The notes below the pieces were generated by a model. That model ran no database searches and was not told where the DNA came from. It saw nothing but the letters and a program-made list of their open reading frames with translations. Shown in pieces: positions 1-12,500 of a stretch of DNA of 64,000 nucleotides (the stretch's first letter is position 1; each line of letters begins with the position of its first letter). The translations under genes were made by a program, and so were the position numbers. The stretch is from Phoronis australis (lineage: Eukaryota > Phoronida > Phoronidae), in NCBI GenBank assembly GCA_002633005.1, contig NMRA01000185.1, forward strand, positions 217,921 through 281,920, read 5' to 3'.

Positions 1-378
1 TAATACATAAAAACATTTCTGATACTGTAGGTAATCATTTCAATTCCAAAAACCATAATATTCAAGATCTTTCTGTACAAATAATAGAAAAACTCCAACA
101 CCCCAGTACCCCTCACAGACTTAAAAGAGAACAATATTGGATAGACAAACTGAATACAATAGAACCTCATGGATTGAACATAAAAACTTAAAATATGTCA
201 TTGAATTTTTTACGCAAAAAGGTATCATTTTCATTACACCATATCTTATATGTCAATTGTCATTTCGTGTTTGATTTTACTTTATTTCTGTTTTTGTTGA
301 TAAAGGAAGTTGTTACCTCCGAAAATTTCAAATTTCAGTTGATCCATTCTTGTTGTTTTATTTACCGATTTATATTCT
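1..378 (+). mobile_element. 3' end of a Penelope-like retroelement (copy A)
   Basis: The left edge cuts into the last coding part of a retroelement (3-191), followed by about 190 bp of AT-rich 3' sequence. The same coding tail and 3' sequence recur at 62033-62306, and both copies stop being similar just after the shared 3' motif tttaccgatttatattct. That is what 5'-truncated retrotransposed copies look like. Assignment to Penelope-like elements rests on the C-terminal peptide described in the next entry. The length and completeness of this copy cannot be judged because the rest is outside the window. Confidence 0.6.
3..191 (+). CDS. C-terminal fragment of a GIY-YIG-type endonuclease domain of a Penelope-like element
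   Basis: An open frame enters from the left edge and runs 62 codons to a TAA at 189-191. The end of the peptide contains KREQYWIDKLNTIEPHGLN. The pattern R-E-x-Y-W-I-x-x-L-x-T-x-x-P-x-G-L-N, with an upstream VGNHFNSKNH segment, is characteristic of the GIY-YIG endonuclease tail of Penelope-like retroelements, where it nicks target DNA for reverse transcription. The GIY and YIG motifs themselves and the reverse transcriptase would lie left of base 1. No stop or frameshift is seen in this part. The second copy (62033 onward) has a stop within the same peptide, so this one is the better preserved. Family-level identity is inferred from this short stretch only. Confidence 0.6.
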   Translation: MHKNISDTVGNHFNSKNHNIQDLSVQIIEKLQHPSTPHRLKREQYWIDKLNTIEPHGLNIKT

Positions 379-1324
379 TTAAAACATTGAAAAACATAAG
401 CACTCTGGCCAAGATTGCCATTCATATTTAATTTTTCATGAATGTTCCTGGAAAACATTTTCAGTTTCCAGGACAATCGAGATTTTTTTCTAACAAGCGT
501 AAAGTCTAATTAACACTGAAAGTACAGTATTGCATTAATACTCACAGAAAAGGTTTCATTTATTATCTTGTGAAATTTCCCATGAGTTCTATCATACTTC
601 ACTTTCCATGATTTTTCCATGGCAGGAAACCTTATTTTTGCCTTTTTCCAGACTTTTCAGGATTAATGTAGTAACCACGGTAGCCATAACGTGTCAAAAT
701 CAAACCTATTTTTAGATCACACAAATTCACAAGAGATATGCAAACTGAAGGCTCCTTAAGTTCCAGGCAACCTGACTAATGTCACGTTCACATACCAAGG
801 GAAGTGTCTAACCTTAGGCTAACACACCATAAAATGCTCTTTAACAGGCACTTACAGGTGTGTTGGTCATCTCAGTCTATGAAATTCCCAGCAGCATATA
901 AGGCTAACAGCAAAACCAAGTAGGTTATTTATTAGTAAACTATAGCTCCATCTGTCAACCATTTAAGAGAAGCCCAGAAAATCTCCCAAGAAAACATTTT
1001 TTAGGTAAATAGAAAAAAAACAGCTATTGAACATCTAATGTATAGCTAACAGCTTAAAAGATCATTGGGAGTCAATAGCCTGGTGTTATTTGCCTTTTTG
1101 ACAACTACAGCCTACCTAGAGTTAAGACCTTGGATTCTGGACTACACTGACAAAACAGCTACACAGACAGGACCATGAACACTTTGTTAAACTGTGTTTA
1201 CTTACTTGGTACACAGACCTTGGATGTGAATGTAATCCCTGGTAATAAACACCAATGGATTTAAAAAGGTCTGTAGTGTGTGATTACACCCGTGATGATT
1301 TACAACTATCTGTATAGTTCTATA
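379..1324. other. Probable SLC6 intron sequence, no gene seen
   Basis: Because the SLC6 gene runs leftward and exon 2 ends at 3441, this stretch should be intron. It is AT-rich with no long open frame and no match to the expected next SLC6 exon (the TM3 region). I see no distinct repeat here. Confidence 0.4.
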
Positions 1325-1411
1325 GGCCCTTTCATACTAATGTTGACACCTGGATGTTTTGGAGAGTTGATGTCAGTGTGAACAGTTAACTAAGGTCCTG
1401 GATCCAAGTTA

Positions 1412-1822
1412 CAAGGTACCTAAACTACACGGTTAAAGGACTCATAAACACGGTCACGGACGCATGAACACGACTCACGTATCCGCAAAAACCGTTCACT
1501 GACTCACAAACACGGGAACGGACTCACAAAACACGATCCATTCACATCGTTAACGGACCACCAAACATGGTTTACGGACAAAATGTAGATGTCAGCTGAA
1601 CCAGGAAGCTCATGAGTCCGTGACCCGTGTTTAGCGGACCGTTAACGATGTTTCTTCGTGAATGAGAGTCCGTGTCCCATGTATTTGGGTGAATGAGTCG
1701 TGTTTTGTGAGTCTGTTCCCGTGTTTGTGAGTCAGTGAACGGTGTTTGCAGGTACGTGAGTCGTGTTCATGCATCCGTGACCGTGTTTATGAGTCCGTTA
1801 ACCATGTAGTTTAGGTACCTTG
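1412..1822. repeat. Long imperfect inverted repeat (fold-back)
   Basis: The left arm starts caaggtacctaaactac and the right arm ends gtagtttaggtaccttg. The arms stay complementary for roughly 120-130 bp each, with few mismatches, around a less well paired centre. Both arms are built from recurring short phrases such as actcacaaacacgg and its complement. It could form a large hairpin in RNA or single-stranded DNA. Confidence 0.75.
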
Positions 1823-2084
1823 AGTTAACAGCGCCAGCAAACTTCGCAGTAAACAGGAGGATTTACGTAACAGCGGAGCAACTATGCTGCAGTGCAGTAT
1901 GGACGATCAACTTCGGTCCCATTGAAGTTAATGCCAGAGGCCACTGTCATTGTCAACAATTTAAGGGCAGTGTCATCACCAAGTTGCTTGTATATTGCTT
2001 GAATAATCACCAATCAAATTAGAAGTTTTATGTTAATTAGTACATGTAAATGTTCTCAAATTGTAACATTAGAAAAAATCTTAG

Positions 2085-2580
2085 CATGCACGCAATGCAT
2101 CAGCGCTAACCAGGCCCTTATCCAGGATTTCGAAAATAGGGTGTCCAAAATGGGGTTCCAGGGCGTCCATGATTCCGACGCGTAAACCCCCCACAATCAG
2201 CAATCCCCCCAAACACACAGATATTTTTACAAAACATGCATAGACCAAGGTTTTTACATGTAAGTTAACAAAACAGTGAGCATTTTTACTAAAAAAACTG
2301 TAGACCAAGACTTTTACAATGCTATCAACCAAGTGTGAGCATAGCAACATTGTATATACTTTGTATATACATTGTATATTTCTTCCTGCTTTAAAAAAGA
2401 GCCCCCACTGTGAGCCTTCAGAGGCTTCCTAGTATTCATTACAATGTGTTAGTCCAAACATGAAAGGTTCCTGTCGACAGTGGGCATCCAAATGATACAT
2501 TGGGCGTCTTTGCCAGGGCGGCCAGATTAGTGCTAGGGCGTCCAACTGGACGCCCAGGACATACGCTGCATAAAGGCCTG
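2085..2580 (-). repeat. Interspersed repeat, ggcgtcc-rich family (copy 1)
   Basis: Read on the minus strand, this starts caggcctttatgcagcgta and contains several spaced ggacgccc phrases. It ends near a segment encoding PHFGHPIFEILDKGL in one frame. The same two ends, in the same order, occur on the plus strand at 16888-17898. The open frame here (89 codons) is part of the repeat and I do not treat it as a gene. Confidence 0.65.
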
Positions 2581-2733
2581 GCGCTACCTTGCAATTACTC
2601 CAATAACAACAGCATCACCTACTGCTTACTTTGATGTCTGTTAACTACTGAAGCCGGTGTGAATGGTTCAATTAACTTCCGCAGTTTACGTCAACGCTCC
2701 CCTCAGACCAAAGTTAGTCAGTATGAAAGGGCC

Positions 2734-3440
2734 TTAAGTCACTATGCTGACTGGTTAACTACAAGCCCAAATGTTGCAGAACTTTAAAGCTTCACATTTA
2801 AAAGTTCTTGTGTTAACCGTAATAAGCACTCATGTCCTTCATATACCTCAAGCAACATCCATATTTTTGAATTTCATAAATATAACCACCTTCCCGCAAT
2901 CCAGTTCACGTGACTAAGTCAAATGGACACTAACTTAATATGTGACTTTTTACAATAACTATTTCAGCCTTTTTAACTGGGTGATACGATACACATCGTA
3001 TTGCACATAATTTCCAAGCCTCCACTTGAGTGCCTCTCCACAATATCAAATGTTGAGGAAGTGAATACAACATTTCACCTTGATAAATGCGCACTATAAT
3101 CTCTACACAAGCTTTGATGACATCACAAGAACTCCTAAATCAGAGTTCCCATAGCATCTGATTTCAGCGGCACCAAAATATCTTATTTCAAGTAAGCGGA
3201 CTGTAGGGTTGGCAAAAATATACAAAACATCCTATCATCAGTTAGCTAGTCTCCAGTAGTCATAATTCCGGGGCATACATTTCCGCTTAAATGAGTGTCT
3301 CTTAATTTGTGACTTCTTTAATGGGCTAATTTGGATGTCAAATACAGTATTGTCTGCAAGGGCATATAGAACAAGCCCAGTCATACAGTACAATTGTAGC
3401 TGTGCCCAACAGATCTTTGCCACTGATTAACTACACTTAC
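2734..3440. other. Intron sequence next to SLC6 exon 2
   Basis: AT-rich sequence immediately downstream (minus-strand sense) of the exon 2 donor. No further exon or repeat was recognised. Confidence 0.4.
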
Positions 3441-3572
3441 CTTGCATCAGAGGACATATCTTCCACACTCCCACCCCGCCCTCACTCATAAATTGACCGA
3501 GAGCGACTTCCAGGAAGAAGACGGGCACTCCTCCACACACCAGACAGATGAAGTACGGTATGAGAAAGGCAC
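3441..3572 (-). CDS. SLC6: SLC6 second coding exon (TM2 and following loop)
   Basis: The acceptor TGTTTCAG|GTGCC at 3572/3573 and the donor CAAG|GTAAGTG at 3441 bound 132 nt. Joined in phase to exon 1 it completes the third Gly of NGGG and continues [15 protein letters not shown], then [18 protein letters not shown], then [11 protein letters not shown]. This is the family TM2 and the start of the next loop. It ends in phase 1. Confidence 0.92.
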
Positions 3573-6500
3573 CTGAAACAAAGTGATTGAGTGTTTACGA
3601 GAAAGTCACATGACAATCATTCAGAGGATGTAGACACACGCACTTAAATAGTATTCAACATCATGGCTGCCAAACTAACAGTGTACAGTAATCCTCGAAA
3701 TACAAGTTTGTAGGTCAGACTTTAAAACTAGTGGTCTGAGGCTAGATATAACTGATGGTTTTGATGATACATGGCATAAATGAGTGACTGGTAGCTCCTA
3801 CATCACTAGATAATTAATTAAATGTCTTCAATTTGGGAAATTGAACACAAGCCACCTGCCGCTTTCAAATTAACCAGTATTAAGTTAACAAAGATGAAGC
3901 TACATTGTCTGAACAAAATGGGGGCCTCGTCTTGTAGCCAGGGGGCTTCCTCAAAAAATATGTCAACCTGGGTAGGGATGAAAATGTGGAAATTCTGAGC
4001 GAGGGCAGGTGGTGAATGCAGTGATGACTTAAGGGGGTTCAAATTACCCAGGACCCCAAAATTCTAGTGGCCTCAAACAGCACAGCATACGAGATGAGAT
4101 TGATTCACACACAAATAAAGCATGACAAAATCCCTCCTTTATATACGTCAAAGTAGAGAATACATGAAAAGCTATCAACATTAAATGTTGAATTCTCAAG
4201 CCTGGTGTGAAGTTCAAAAGAGCTCATTACAGAGAATGATTATAAAAATAACCTAATGCGTGCATTGCAATGAGCAGTAAATAGAGTGCGATTAATGTTT
4301 TTCTTCATTCTTTCTGAAGCTCATTAGTGGAAGTAATGCTATTCTTTGCAGAGAAAGTTACGGTAAATATCCATGTCAGGCAGGGTAACATAATTGCTGG
4401 ATTACTGAACTTCTCAGATGAACGCAGGCAATGAGAGGTCAGCTGGACAATGTGAACATTTATGGTTGGCCAACTTTTACTCCTTGCTATACCAGTCAAA
4501 TTGATAACAACACCACTTTATCCCAACTATAGCCGATCAGTGAAATCTGGATACTAATCGCACAGTGCGGCGCGTGCATAACAAAATGGCGGATAGGTGG
4601 ATTTTCAACACCATGAAGCACCAAATGAATGTTTACTTATTTATTTTATTTCTCCACAGCTTGGCATCAAACTAGGTGCATGTGGAGAATTTCTCACTTA
4701 CACTGGTCATCCCTCAGATTCCCTTAACCCCAGACAACTTTTATGATGCCTATTCAGCACGCCCATTGTACTGATGTAGATCTGTGCTAATAAAGTGGAA
4801 AGGTAATAGCTAGCACTACTGTCTCATCCATCATGGTACACACAAATTGTTTTCTCTGGCATTTGCATGGAGCTACAGCCTGCACCTGGGGATAATAGTT
4901 TTATCTTGGTGCACTAATATATTACAAAATGACTAAAAAGTGAATTTGTGTTTGTCCTGAAAACCGGGCCACTTTTCCCACAGGAATGATGGTTTTACAT
5001 ATGTTTCACACGTCCAGTTTTCGTTATTTCATTTTTAATACTCCTGTCTACTTGTTATTTTTATTACCCGGAACAGATTGCTATCTTTTTATTTTAAACT
5101 TAATGTTCTAAAACAGTGGTAGATTTTGATCACCAGCGAAAATTAATTAGTTTAGTTAATTGTGAATCCATTCCTGAACTTTCCATATTACAGCTACACT
5201 AAACATTTCACAGCGAGCAAAACTACTCGAGTCAATAGTTAAAGTTTAACCTTTATTAAAACTCACATCATAAATACAAAAGTGCACTGGTGATAGCCGA
5301 ACTAGATATTTGGAATCTCTGGACAATTTTGGTTGCACTGACTACATAACTTGATAGTTTTTGTAGGGCATAAAAATGAAGAGTGGGCACAAGTTCAATA
5401 TAACTGCTTCCTAATCAAAAATCTGGTTAAACGAGATTGAAAAAATATTAAAGGTACAATCCATGGGATATTGTTAACTTCGATAAGCGAGTAGATCAAT
5501 ACGCACGGTCGTTTATCTCCAATCGTACTCCATGTTTATGGTTTATAGCTTATTTGTTTATCGATTTTTAAAAATCTAAAACCTAACATTTGGTTGTTTT
5601 TTCCAATTGAACTGCGCTATGGTGTTCCTTTTTAATGAAAATTATTGGTTACTGCATTTTGAAAATTCCCCATTATGTCAAGGCAGAGATGTTTACCAAA
5701 GTTTATGTTTGGGTAATTACACTTAATTGGGACATTAATGCGGTCATCACAACTGTATAAGACTCCGGCGCCACGCTCTCTTTGATCCTGGTACAAGCCG
5801 CTCATATCTTTAGAAATGCTTGACTTCCTTGTAAGCATATTATTTATGTTATGTTCAAATAACAGAGAATGAATTCATGTTTAATCCAGGCAAGTCACAA
5901 TTTGTTACATCTCAAATTTTCAAAATGTCACGGAAAGTTCGAATTGCCACATTTTTTGGTGCTTTTTGCATGGTATAAGTAACATCAACTTGGCTTCTGT
6001 CACATTTGCAAGACGAAACACCAGTCAGTGACAACAAAGTATTCCGCGATTTTACAAACCATTTAGTCGCTTCAATATCTGGTACTGCCCATGGGAGACA
6101 ATTCCAACAATACACTACAATAGACACCACTACTTGAAGTTGCAAAAAACAACAGCAAACCGAATAAAACACTAACAACATTTACTTGGCTTATCAGATT
6201 ACAATGCATGTATTCTCAAAATGTCACAAAATGTCACAAAATGTCACAAAATGTCACAAAATGTCACAGCATATCAGCCAACCAATGTCATAGAATGTCG
6301 CCATGTCACAGGGAATCCGCATTCTCTGAGTTACGGGCAGTCACACTTATGCTCAAAATCCTTGAAACATGGAAAAAAAACATTTGGGGAAGTAATTGTT
6401 TCAGAAAATTGGCGCGATTTTACCATAGCTAAACAGTCGATCATTGGCTGAAAATCTGATGTTAGACAAGACTTCCGCACTTCCATTAATGGCATTTCTC

Positions 6501-9500
6501 TTTTCCCTCAAGTTAATTAGATAATTATTTTTTTACAGATCAAGTTAGGTGAACTTAAGGTTTGATCTTATGCACAAATTCCATAACCCCATTAATGAGA
6601 TCTACACGTTTGGGTTTCTTTTTTGTAAAATAACTCAGTAGAAGTTGACCGAGAAATTCAAATGATATACATTGAAAGAATTTGTAGCTTAAATTCTTAT
6701 ATTTTGTTAAATAAACGCACCTTTCCAGGATTATTGCTATAGAAAAAAATGTCCATTTGCAACAAGAAAACTATCAATGAAGATGTTCAGGTGAGTCAAC
6801 TAAAACAGATGGGTGGAGGAAAACCATGCCCCCCACCAATGGTGGAGAGGACATACACAAAATGTATCGAGAGTGGCGTAGATGAAGTAATATCCCACAA
6901 GACATTATTCCGCGTATATGCAGAATAATGTCGAGTGGGATATTACTTCATGTACGCCAATCGAGGTACGTTTTGTATTTATCCCTGTTTCTTTCATTTT
7001 TTCAGCAGATTTTTAAATACTCCACCCAGACTGTTCATGTGGCGGATCACATCCTATATGTATGTATTTGCGCTAAGGACGTCGGGTGGACATTGACCTA
7101 CCTTTTGAACTTTCCATGTCAAAGGTCACTGTTGAAGTAGTGCGAAGGGGAATACAGAAAACATTATTATATGGCCATATTGCACTCGACGGATTCAATG
7201 CATATGGGATAAAGGGGTTTATTCAGAGAACATTTTGGTCCACTTGTGAACAGGCAGAATGCATTTAGGACGGGTTCAGCGGAACAACAAGAAGTAAAAA
7301 ACGTGGACAACAGCCGTTTCTAATCTATCAGCCATCAGTCAATTCAGAAATAAGAAATTTACTTCCAAAATTTCGTGCAAAAATTGGATTCGGCATTCTT
7401 GGGGCATTTGTAAGTGCGCGCCGTGACATCAGAGGCAAGTTAAGTGAAAAGTTTCACAGAGGCCAAAACAAAAGGTTATTGCTGCAGGCACAGCTGAGTT
7501 GTTGGATCTGTCCCTAAGTCAATGTAACCTAGTAATGGGAGAACAAAATCCAACGACAATCTTTTAAAGAACGAGGTAGATAGTGCGGAAGGTAGAAAAA
7601 AATGTCACTAGGAGCCGTAGCAGTACTTGGACTCGCCAGAAAATCAACACCAGTGATGATATCCGAACTCAAAATTTGCTTAATTAACAGTTAAATTTGA
7701 TGACGATCCTTCACTGAACTTGGTAGATATCAAGAGAGGTACAAAAAATATAACTACCACCAGAGGCAACAACAGTATTCAGATCTGTAACAAAAACACA
7801 ACAGCCCTGCTCTTGTGTGTAGGAACACGTCGCTCAAATTTGATGACGGCCCTTCATAGAATTTAGCAGATACTGAAGCATGAGCGAAAAACTTACTTTA
7901 GTTGTCACCATGGGGCAAAATAGCTGTATGAAGCAGCTGGATCATCTGAAAGTCATCAAATCCCTGCAGTTTTTCCAATCATTATCCTATGGATGCTACG
8001 GTAAAACTTGGAAAAGCATTTTATACGGTCTCACATGACATTCGTGGAAAAACGACAAATGAAAATGTCACTGGTTAGTCATAAACCTATGCGATTTTAC
8101 CATACTATATTATTTGCAGATAAAAGCCAAGAAAATTAATGATCATCACTATCAGATGAGTATGAAAGTTCAGGGATCAATAAATTATTTCCACGTTGAA
8201 TTGATTAAAATTCAGTTATGCGAACAGCGTGATGACAAAATCAAATTTTCGTTTATTCATATCTTGTTGATCAGCGGCAATATGTATGCACTGTTCTCGT
8301 TTAGCGTGGCTTGGGAGTTAATCATTTCTTTTCTAGACTATTGATAATTCATTAACATGTGAGTTCATGGGGGTAGTCAGCAGCTCATTAGGTTTAAAAA
8401 ATTCATCCAGTAAAATGAGAGAACAGTACTAAGATTAGCAAATAGCCAACACAAAATAGAAAGCAGTTTTTGTAAGGCACATGGGATTCCAATTGACGTA
8501 TTACAGAGGCAAAATGGATCGTTCTTCCTCACATCATAATGTGTTCAAGGTCATGACTCAGTCAATGACGTTCTTTCAAGGGAACCAACCTACACGTTGA
8601 CCTTATGACTAGAGTATCTCCAATCAACACTAAACCAGTACTAAACGGTTGTCAACAGATGAAAATGTTGTAGCTACAAAGTTCTTACGAAACGAAAGTC
8701 CCATGATACAATTAGCCCAACATGAATGTGATTAGAACTCAGGGAAGGTCAAAAAACTGTTGCATAAGAAACTTAAGAAACTAAAAGATAAAATGCATAG
8801 AGATTTGAGAAGTTTGAATCAAGTTTTAAACTCAACAAAGACGTTATGCCTAGTCTTCAGCAAAGACCTTCAATTTTTATCGGCAAACAAAGGGTCACCA
8901 TTCCCGGCAAGAAAACTCATTTTAAAGAGACTAGCAGCGGAGCTGAAATTGAATCAACTAGCTCTGCAGTAGCAGTCGAATGCCGTGGGCTCAAAGCCAA
9001 ATCCCACGTGGTAAAGCGGAATATCATACACGTACATACCAGAGTGGTAAAAACAGCCGCCTTGATTTCATCGATTGTCTGGCATACACTGGCAAGAACT
9101 GACAGATTTTGTTATTTCATAGCACTGGTCAAGTCTTAAAGCAAGAAGTCTAGCACACCGAACAATAACCCCAATACGCATTTTGGTTGTAAAACTGACA
9201 GTGTCCCTGTAATGTATGCTCTCCTTCATTAACTACATAAACTGGGACATTATCAGTCATGTGAACACAATAATAACAGGGGACTTTTCATATTGGCGCT
9301 CTCTAGAGTTAAATGAGACGCTGAGCACAAAATTGACTTCCGTTTGATCCCGGCTCAGATTTGGTGAACAGAAATTCAATTATTACACAGTGAATCATTA
9401 ATTTAAAAACAGAGGAATAAGTCAACTGTCACTGCCCCTCCAAGTGTTTCATTAGTTACAGTTCACTAATTTCTATTAGCTTTTTGACAGTACCGCTGGT

Positions 9501-12500
9501 ATAAAAATTCTCCAGCTTTATCAGCCGCAGCCATTGGCTTTGTCACAGATATTTCCTTGCAATGGGAAATGTAAAGAACATTATGTTTTTGTTCATCCAT
9601 TGATATTTCAAACGGTTTCCCTTTTTCCCGTAAGGCATTAGTACATTCCATAGCACAGCAGTGGAAATTTGCCAGCATTATGATAGCAGCAAATGTTTTA
9701 AAATGCTGCTCATACCAGAACCGTCCCTATTACATGGAATCTGCAGGTGGCGCGGAGCTCCTGTTAACCAATGATCTGATCGCCGTCTGACAATATAGTG
9801 AATTTCAATGTGGTGTGGCTATTTTGAAAATCACCTATTTACAGTTATTCCAATACCTTCAATGATTCAATTTGAGACAGAGACTAAACCACCAAGACAC
9901 CAGGCAAGAACGTATCCTCAAATTATATGCTATAGTCTCTCGTGTCTGTAATGAGTAGTTATCGCATGTTTGTATTTTCCACACCTTCATCTGCGTTTGC
10001 AAGCCAGTTATTTTAGATGTCCTGTGCGGATGACAGATGTGTCCGGTAGAAGATCCGGGGAAAACAAATGCAATAAATGTTGCACAGATATTGTATTGCG
10101 AGTCTACATAAGAGCACGTGCCATTCCGTGCTGATGAGAAGACTCTGAAGAAGCCAGAATAGACAGAAACCAGAATTTTGTTCATCAGTACTTGCATTAA
10201 CATGAATAATGATGAACAAATCTAGACAGTTTTTGCAGGGAGGAACCAGAGAAAATTGTTCCTTGGCAGTGGTCATATAAATGTGACCAATCTTTTGGTC
10301 CTTATGGATAAATCGAAGCGTTAATTTGTCATTAACTTAAAGTCTTGAGGACCTTTTATCTTCGACACATTCACAGGACCAAAAATTCTGAATTTAATAA
10401 TTGCCTTAGGTAAGAATCACATATAACGATGGAGAATTGTCAAATGCAATCCATGTTTCAATTCATTAAAAACAGAAATATTTGAATATTACAATGGTTA
10501 TTTTGTTTGCAGAAGTCTCTCAGTATAATGTGGTTAGGAAGGCAATACACTGGTATTCACCGGTATTACATTGTTGGTATTCATTCCAGTTCAATTTCAC
10601 GGCTTCTTTATATTGAGTGAGTATGACTGAATAAATGTTTCAAAAAAAGTCTAGACAAAATGCACTTGAATGTGAACTCAATTTTCCCACCTTGTCTATC
10701 TACAGTTGAATATTTTAACATGCACCAAACGCTTTAAAAAGCATTAGGTGATAAAAATGGAAATGTTACGAATTACCACATCAGACTCCTTCAGTTATAA
10801 AATCATTGTTCTGTTTAATAGCAGTCGTATGAAAGAAAATTTTCAGTCGACACTACACAAATCTTTACCAACATTAAGTTAATGTCAAGGAGCATTTGGT
10901 ACAACAAATAGTATGTACACCGCATGGCTCTACTTGGGATAATTATGCAGTTCTTTATCAGGCTATCGAGATCCATTAGTGTTATATTGCATGGACTAAT
11001 GTACATGTAAACCAAACTAACCTTTATAGAGCACGTTTTATAACACGTTTTTTTAAATAAAGGACACGGTAAAACATGAAAGAAATAGCACAATAATCAG
11101 CAGATTAAAATTTAACAGTTTAAGAATTAAAAGCCCATTTATTCGATAACTCTTTTTAGTCAGGCAATGGAATAGGCTGCAGCAGATCTATAGTAATGGT
11201 AATCATGGACTCGCGCCAGTCCATGATTGGTCATTAATAAATTGATGTGGCCTTTGCAAGTTTCATCAAAAATGGTTTACCTCGCGTTACGGTTGAACCC
11301 ACTATTACATACAGTAAAAATTCTATTTGGGAAAACATCTAGAATTTGGAACACAGAAACTTTCCCAAAAATTGAATTTTGTTGATACTAGAATTTTGGA
11401 CGTTAGGGCGACTTTGGCATTCACCGTATTTCGGACACTGTGTTTCAGTCTACAGATTAGGTAATTTCGCTGTCTTTCCGGCAACTCTTATTTGGGACAG
11501 CCAATTATTGCCATTTTCTAGAATTTGGGACAAGCTCCAACCTTGAGCAAAATAATTAATTTTTTACTGTCCTGAACTGGAGAATTTTATCGTAGTTGAT
11601 AATGCCACACAATATATCTGCCATTAACAAACATAAGATAGCCAGATTACTTTGTTTTAACCCTGCTACAGACAGACTTTCCACTGTGGCGTGAGTCAAA
11701 CTATTACTCAGGTCAGCAGCAGTCATCATAAAACCATTTCAAATCACAAGATGGCTAAACCAAAACAAATTGGAAGTGAAACTTTGACGCAACCAACGCA
11801 AAGCACCGTCATGTAGTTGGGTATAGACACAGGATAATCCTGGACAACTAAAAGAAAAAGGATGAAGGAGAAATCCCGTCACAGTGAATGACTGCACTTC
11901 TTAACTGTTCACAACAATCAATTTCTCTTCTTCACTCAGTAGCCTCCTTCGCTAGGCGCACTGTCCCAGGTGGCCACTAGTACTTCTCTCCCACACTTGA
12001 GTCATTTCCTTCCCAGTTTTATTTGTGTCAGTGACCAGGAATTACCACGAATTTCACAGTTCAAGCCTAAAAATACAAGAAATCAGTCACCCCTGGTGAC
12101 CATCAAATCACCTTCACTGATATGAAAATATCCAGTATCACCTTCACGCCTGCCGTGACACTGGTCACGCCATTCACCCCTCAAGAAGTGTTATTGACTC
12201 TTAGTTCATAACTTGAGTTATTTCTAGAACCAAATTACTTTGGTGTTTTGGTATAAATTCATGCAAGTACCGTAACATTAACTGTTTGATTTCACACGAC
12301 CAAACTCGCATTTGAGCGAGGAGCACTTAACACGGAATGGCTGATCAGGAGCAAGTATGTAAACACGACTGACACGGAGTGAACTGACACTGGTGTCCGC
12401 CATTTTTGTCATCAGTTTGAGAAATTAAATGCAAGTGCAAGTTGCACTTGATCAGTTGCTCAGTTGTCAACTAAACGTCTCAAACTCCCAAGGCAAGGAG

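Larger units (their letters stand above)
1325..2733. mobile_element. Non-autonomous TIR element with ends GGCCCTTTCATACT
   Basis: The left end reads ggccctttcatact at 1325 and the right end reads agtatgaaagggcc, ending at 2733, an exact 14-bp terminal inverted repeat. The 1.4 kb body has no transposase frame. It contains a large fold-back (1412-1822) and an inserted or embedded copy of another repeat (2085-2580). Flanking bases are TA/TTA-like, but no target-site duplication could be fixed. It looks like a composite MITE mobilised by an unlinked transposase. Confidence 0.6.

Noticed and set aside
8760-9139. Lys-rich plus-strand frames
   Set aside because: Two overlapping frames with no domain similarity inside an intron; background open frames.
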